From Paramacrobiotus richtersi (taxonomy: Eukaryota; Tardigrada; Eutardigrada; Parachela; Macrobiotidae): a stretch of 23,082 nucleotides of DNA. This document shows positions 18,506 through 23,082 of this stretch, in pieces (position 1 is the first letter of the stretch; the number at the start of each line of letters is the position of its first letter). Made by a program: the position numbers and the translations under genes. The notes under the pieces are model-generated. The model ran no database searches. It was not told the DNA's origin and was given only the letters and a program-made list of their open reading frames with translations. The stretch covers positions 1 through 23,082 of the forward strand of contig JAQGAU010000866.1 of NCBI GenBank assembly GCA_034698045.1, read 5' to 3'.

Positions 18506-20701
18506 CTGCGTTTAATTCTGCCATTTACTGGTAGTCATTTCATGGTTTTCTTGACGCGATTTAAGTCGCGCGATATAATTCCAACATGTTGACTCAACTT
18601 GACTGTTGGTTTCAGCCTTATGAAATCATATTTGCCGTCTAACGTAATCGGCCTCATTTTACAGTACATTTACACATTCGTGCTGCGTAATATAGATACA
18701 TGTATAATCGATATGTAGCACAGCGCTCACATAGCTAGTCTATTTGTTATTCATTATCAATGTGGTACGACGCACTCCATTGTGATACATTAGGGTCACA
18801 ATAAAACGATCGACTCTTATCGTCGTGTTTGTGACTTCCAAAAAGCAAAGATTTTTGCAATTTGTCCAGTAAATCTCGGAGGATCGTGATTTGCGAGTGT
18901 CTGGTGGCAACACTTGCCAAACTGCTAGGGAAAATAAATGCTATTCTCAGGGCTGTCAACAGGAGCTACTCGAAAGGCTGCTACTTCTTCCGGTTGCCGA
19001 TCCGCTGCAAATACGCCTTGAATAGCCCTGCGGTTTACAGACTGAGCGATTCCTCAAAGCTCCTCGCATTTCGCATCTTCATGCCGCAAAATCAACGGGT
19101 TACGCAAAAAACATTTCACGCTTTATATTCCTCCACACTTAAGCAAATAAGCAGTGTTAACGCTCCACCTGTCAGATTTCGGTGTTGATTATTTTCAATC
19201 AATTTGCCATAACCAGCATCGTGAACATTGATATCATCTTGGGCAGTGGATTTTCGGAAGATTCTCGTACTATCTGCAGGTACCAACATCTGCCGTAGTT
19301 ACATGCCATTCTTTCATGGCCAAGTCAAATTCTACATATCGCAAAGGAGAGCCACGACGGTGTTTAAGGAGCGCGCATCACCGCATGCCTTGCTATGAAA
19401 AGAGATTCAAAGGAACAGCTGATCATTATGAGAATCTACACAGTATTGCTGTAAACTAACCGCAGAGGCTTGACAAATGGACGTTGTAATATTCTGTAGC
19501 GTCTTGAGTGTGAATAATTAGGTCGTCCAATGGCTGTCAAAAAGCAGGCTCAAATTTCGTCCTCGATGTAAGGCCACCTTTTGCATGAACCGGATCTGGT
19601 GATCCAAACAGCATGCAGCCGTTTTCGATTTCTCGTATACCTTATGTCAGCGTATTAGATATGACGAACAGACTTTGTAACAATCTGAAGCAGCCGCATC
19701 TGAAGTTTGTTTTATATATTCCGTCGACGGACCCTCCAAACCACACATCAATGCTTGGCAAGCTGCAAACAAACTTTTCATACGATTTTTAGTTAAGACT
19801 TAGATCTTTCTTGTACTTAGATCTTAGATCTTTAGACCGATCTTTCTTGTTACGCCATCTGCTGGATGGTACCGTCTAGGGCGCCGGATTTTCCACAATC
19901 CTTCCGACCATTGCTGTATCTAATTTTCACCAACAGAACGAATCACACAAAAAAAATTTCTAACGGGAATAAAAAACGTTCTGATGGAATGCAACAAGTG
20001 CAGGCCACTGTTGTATCGAAAAGATGCTATTTGTTTCATAAAAGACCACAGCTGAACTGAGTATGCGATACCATTAGTTCAATGAGACGAGGGAGGTCCA
20101 GCAGAGATACTGTCGGCAACAAAAGCGTAAAGTTCTTATATCATGGTGTTGTTCTGTTGTGGAAGTCACGATACAGGTGAACAACAGCGTGCGCTGTTTA
20201 GTTCGCAGAATCTTATGCTCAACACATTGTGGGGTACGGTGGCATTTAAAGTGAATAAACCGCTTTTAAATATGCTAAAGCGTGGCGTGATTCATTCCTG
20301 TTTTATGCAAGATGTATGTGCAGTCGTAGTAGGTTGTTACCTTTAAGCCGGAAATTTTCGAAAAAGGGTTAGTAACTAAATACAGTTGTACGAAAGTAAT
20401 CAGACAGTTGGCCACCTATAAACCAAGTGCTGAACACGCCTGGGATAGTGACTGACTCGGCGATGAGTACAAGCAGGTTCGCGGAAGACCGGCACGGGAG
20501 GTTGGACAGAGTGGATGACGGGAAAATTCGAACGATTTCTGTTCGGCGGATAGTAATAAGGCCCATTTGGTGATATCCGTAATTCCGTAGCATAAGTGCA
20601 TAGAGTGTAGAGTGAGACAACACGGAATATGATGTTGCGCGCCAGATTTAGCATGGAGAAATTTGAAAATACTGCTGGTTACTGGGCATCAGATGGCAGA
20701 A
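18506..20701. other. Long stretch without a supported gene
   Basis: Scattered frames of 60 to 110 codons occur on both strands (for example 18862-19188 plus, 18747-18959 minus, 20369-20654 minus), none with recognisable motifs or paired splice sites. Near 19799-19850 there is a short imperfect direct repeat of TTAGATCTTTCTTGT. Confidence 0.4.
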
Positions 20702-20898
20702 GATTTTGACGCACTGCTAGAGTGGGTTGTATAAGGCATGGTGAATTTTGATGTCTTCAAACGGCAGTATGTCTCCGAATACCTACTCCACAGGTAAACA
20801 GTGGAACTGAGCGCACAGGCGTGGTAGAATCCAGCTTTAGCCAGGTCCTCAACTTTTTGACCTGGCAAATTCACGGCCTCGGTACGTCTGTAGTGAAG
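20702..20898 (-). pseudogene. Frameshifted relic of a BIR (IAP-type) zinc domain
   Basis: BIR domains of inhibitor-of-apoptosis proteins bind zinc and caspases. On the minus strand three consecutive frames each give the expected next part. 20898-20800 reads YRRTEAVNLPG and VEDLAKAGFYHA (family: R..TF..WP, LAxAGFYYTG). 20801-20769 reads LFTCGVGIR (family: CFxCGxGLRxW). 20782-20711 reads FGDILPFEDIKIHH and a downstream Cys (family: GDDPWEEHxxxFPxC), after a TAG at 20717-20719. Two frame changes, the stop and loss of the first zinc Cys (Leu instead) show it is broken. Short introns cannot replace the frame changes, since the frames abut or overlap. No RING or CARD part is seen. Confidence 0.55.
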
Positions 20899-21360
20899 GT
20901 GCGTCCTGTTAGAATAGTGATAATCCACGTCGGCCTGGATGTTTCTAAAGTAAATACTCTTCCCGATCTTTTTTGTCCAACAAACCCTGTCACCAGACTT
21001 TGCACGGCAGTCTTTTTGCGCCCTTCGAAGTCCCAAAGAAAAGTTGCCACAGGACATCCGCCCGTCCTTTCCCATGAACAATCACAAGATATGAACATTA
21101 GGGGCACTTGAAAACTTTGCCTTCATGATTTTTCAGTTTTTGGAATGATTTTTTTTCGCTTGCAGTGCAGGTGGGAAATGTGTATCTGCATCCGTGTATC
21201 CATGCTTTTGCTCAATCTCCTCTAAGGTAACAACTCTATAGAGAGAGATTTTCCAAAAAGTTATATGTACACTTTCGACGCAGCAAAGTAGGAGTACGAG
21301 ACTAGCGGCTACAAATCAGAATATTGGAGTAATTGTGGCTGCTTGTGCCGGTCAAGCGAG
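20899..21360. other. Intergenic, possibly more of the decayed IAP-like gene
   Basis: The minus-strand frame upstream of the BIR relic stays open to 21081 and includes KSGDRVCW, which faintly recalls a BIR GDxVxCF strand. This is too weak to call. Otherwise nothing recognised. Confidence 0.35.
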
Positions 21361-21984
21361 ATGGTAAGTTCATGGGGATTTCCACACATGTCGGCGGTAA
21401 CGCCATTCCATAGACCAGCAGCCACTCGTCCATGGGGCTTTCGTGCAAAGGAAAATGTCATAACGTCACCCATCAAAATGCGCTTACTGAACATTTTCTG
21501 CAGTCATTTGGCGCGTCCGGCTGTGCAGATTGCAGATTTTGGCATTCCGTTTGAAGAATTTCGAATGAACAACTTTAAAAGCATGTGGCATTGTAGCATA
21601 GAAATGCAAGTGCTTGTCTTATGCTATTACATGAACATCTCAGCCGTGGTTCTCAATTTACTGTGGAAAAACTACGTTGAAGTTAAACCGTACCATGGTG
21701 TGCGTTGTTACGAGCAGAAATCTGTTTTTGGAAGTGAGTCAGCCGGCACTGCGGAACACACGCGCATAATCGGTACGACCAAAACCCTCGTGGTAGATAC
21801 GGCGATGAAAGACGCCTTGTTTCGCGTGCAGGTTGCCAGCAAAACAGTTCGCCTTCTGATTGCGGATACTCGTAGATACAACAATGTTTGTAGCTGCAGC
21901 AGCAATAGAATAAACAAACGGGGGTATTCATCATCCACATTTACACTTGCAATTACACACTGCCGTGGCTTGCAGCGCACATGA
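21361..21984 (+). CDS. Unidentified 207-codon open frame
   Basis: The longest plus-strand frame outside the two recognised genes, from ATG 21361 to TGA. It has a hydrophobic middle (EMQVLVLCYYMNISAVVLNL) and a charged second half, and ends in a Ser/Arg/Asn-rich tail. No family match comes to mind, no splice sites force it, and sizeable minus-strand frames overlap its right half (21683-21980). It could be an intronless gene, a mobile-element gene or chance. Confidence 0.25.
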   Translation: MVSSWGFPHMSAVTPFHRPAATRPWGFRAKENVITSPIKMRLLNIFCSHLARPAVQIADFGIPFEEFRMNNFKSMWHCSIEMQVLVLCYYMNISAVVLNLLWKNYVEVKPYHGVRCYEQKSVFGSESAGTAEHTRIIGTTKTLVVDTAMKDALFRVQVASKTVRLLIADTRRYNNVCSCSSNRINKRGYSSSTFTLAITHCRGLQRT

Positions 21985-22530
21985 GCGGCCGCTCCGGTAG
22001 TCGCGGTGACCTTTGAAGTTGGCGTAGATGGAGTCTAATGGACTATGCGTTGCAGTTAACGTAGAAATGATAGAACTCGTCGTAGTGAACGTATGCTCTT
22101 CATTCCCACTGCAATTTCCGCTTTTATACATGGTACAATATAAAAAAGAGATTTCTAAAGATCCAGTTGAGGATAAAGTACCCATCAAAACTCTGGATTA
22201 GAAATAGTGGATTTATAATAGTGCGCATTAATCGGTGCTATTGCCATCTGCGTCACTGCCACCCGTGTACTTCTTTGAACGGGAAACCACAAAGATTTCC
22301 GGTTATGTCTCGACCCATTGGCTGTTTGGCTTCTGGAAACATCCGTCCGTTGGCAATATCATCTTGCTCAAGGTTTTCGTTAGATATTTGTGCGTCATTG
22401 CATTTTTTGAATATGTACGCTCTTTCTGCAAGAGAATCCTCGTCAAGCTGTGTTGCTCATCTTGTGACTGAATGAATCCAGGAAAGTTTATGTTCGTGGA
22501 GGGCTCTGGTGCAGTCGGTTCTTATCAAGA
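21985..22530. other. Intergenic, nothing recognised
   Basis: Frames of 78 to 102 codons on the plus strand (22167-22475) and a minus-strand frame with one stop overlap one another without recognisable content. This is the flank of the gag-like fragment. Confidence 0.4.
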
Positions 22531-22917
22531 ATGGACGTTCAGCCGAATGTTAAGCCATGCAGCGTATTTAAAAGTGTTCGCACACATTCACTTCACCGCC
22601 AGTGGTTCAGACACCTGAGGTCGTTAGGAGAAACTTACGACGATCAGGAGGTTGCCGATATACTAACTAATGGACTTACCGGCAGTCTGCTAAAAGACGC
22701 TACTTGTCTCAAGCCACAAAGTGCCGAGGACTTTCTAGTGAAACAGGCCAAAGCCATTGAAATGGAAGATAAATTGGCTAATACTAAAGACCATCCATAA
22801 TTTATCATTACCACAAATTTGCAGAACGGGTTAGATAAAGTAGATCTCGAGTCGGACAACGAGTTCGATTTACAAGATTTATTAAAGGCTGAGAAATTTT
22901 TAAATATTCCGCAGTGA
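22531..22917 (+). mobile_element. Gag-like fragment of an LTR retrotransposon
   Basis: The frame from ATG 22531 contains WFRHLRSLGETYDDQEVADI, then TNGLTGSLLKDATCLKPQSA and ending in QAKAIEMEDKL. This is the layout of the C-terminal half of retrotransposon Gag capsid (FxxLxxLxxxx..D.EV.D.LxxGLxxxxL......L....A...A...E). A stop at 22798-22800 is followed in the same frame by 38 more codons of acidic sequence (LDKVDLESDNEFDL) to TGA 22915, so the gene looks interrupted. The N-terminal half is missing, and no zinc knuckle or protease follows before the window ends. Confidence 0.45.
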
Positions 22918-23082
22918 GCAGGTACTCTTTCACGAGCACACAATAAAGCAGTAACAGGAGCATCATCTGGTCCGCGAAAAATGTAGTTCATTTCTCGTAA
23001 AGTCTTTATTTCAACAAACAAAGTGGGCGTATCTACTCGCCAGAATAGCTCGCCGACATTGTCGACTTACAATTGTACGGTA
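22918..23082. other. Right edge of the window, nothing recognised
   Basis: Contains an AATAAA at about 22942-22947. Whether the gag-like element continues to the right cannot be seen. Confidence 0.4.

Noticed and set aside
19450..19780. Possible end of a LINE reverse transcriptase on the minus strand
   Set aside because: A few words (LQMRLLQ, GLEGPSTEY) recall LINE ORF2, but no catalytic motif is present and stops interrupt all frames.

Overview
This is eukaryotic DNA. Two genes are split by GT-AG introns, several of them only about 50 to 70 bases long, and coding exons are clearly richer in G+C than the surrounding DNA. One gene belongs to the insect-type gustatory receptor family and carries the family's terminal intron, which points to an ecdysozoan invertebrate. 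A tardigrade, chelicerate or crustacean would fit, but I cannot name the organism from the sequence. There are no operons, no tRNA or rRNA genes and no CRISPR arrays.

Left third (1-6.4 kb): the last seven exons of an SLC13 family sodium-coupled anion/dicarboxylate transporter on the + strand (553-3711; the first exons lie outside the window), then a four-exon gustatory-receptor-like gene on the - strand (4616-6126, or up to 6297). The two genes converge tail to tail on about 900 bases that contain an 11-bp minisatellite. Both reconstructions keep one reading frame across every junction.

Middle (6.4-11.7 kb): no recognisable gene. It holds a very AT-rich tract, a tetranucleotide repeat, a nearly perfect 78-bp palindrome, and a 1.7-kb composite fold-back structure (9939-11657). 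The composite has a 54-bp inverted terminal repeat, two inverted (GGTNNT)n minisatellite arrays and, between them, two imperfect hairpins placed end to end. It is the most unusual object in the window.

Right half (11.7-23 kb): mostly decayed or unidentified material. I see a degenerate CPEB C-terminus (end of RRM2 plus ZZ zinc domain), a frameshifted BIR domain relic, pieces of Ty3/Gypsy-type retrotransposons on both strands and a gag-like fragment at the right edge. There is also an exon with tentative resemblance to an Argonaute N domain, and a well-bounded two-exon gene piece of unknown function on the - strand (17898-18505). I see no functional coupling between the two intact genes. All family assignments come from motifs read by eye; no database search was run.
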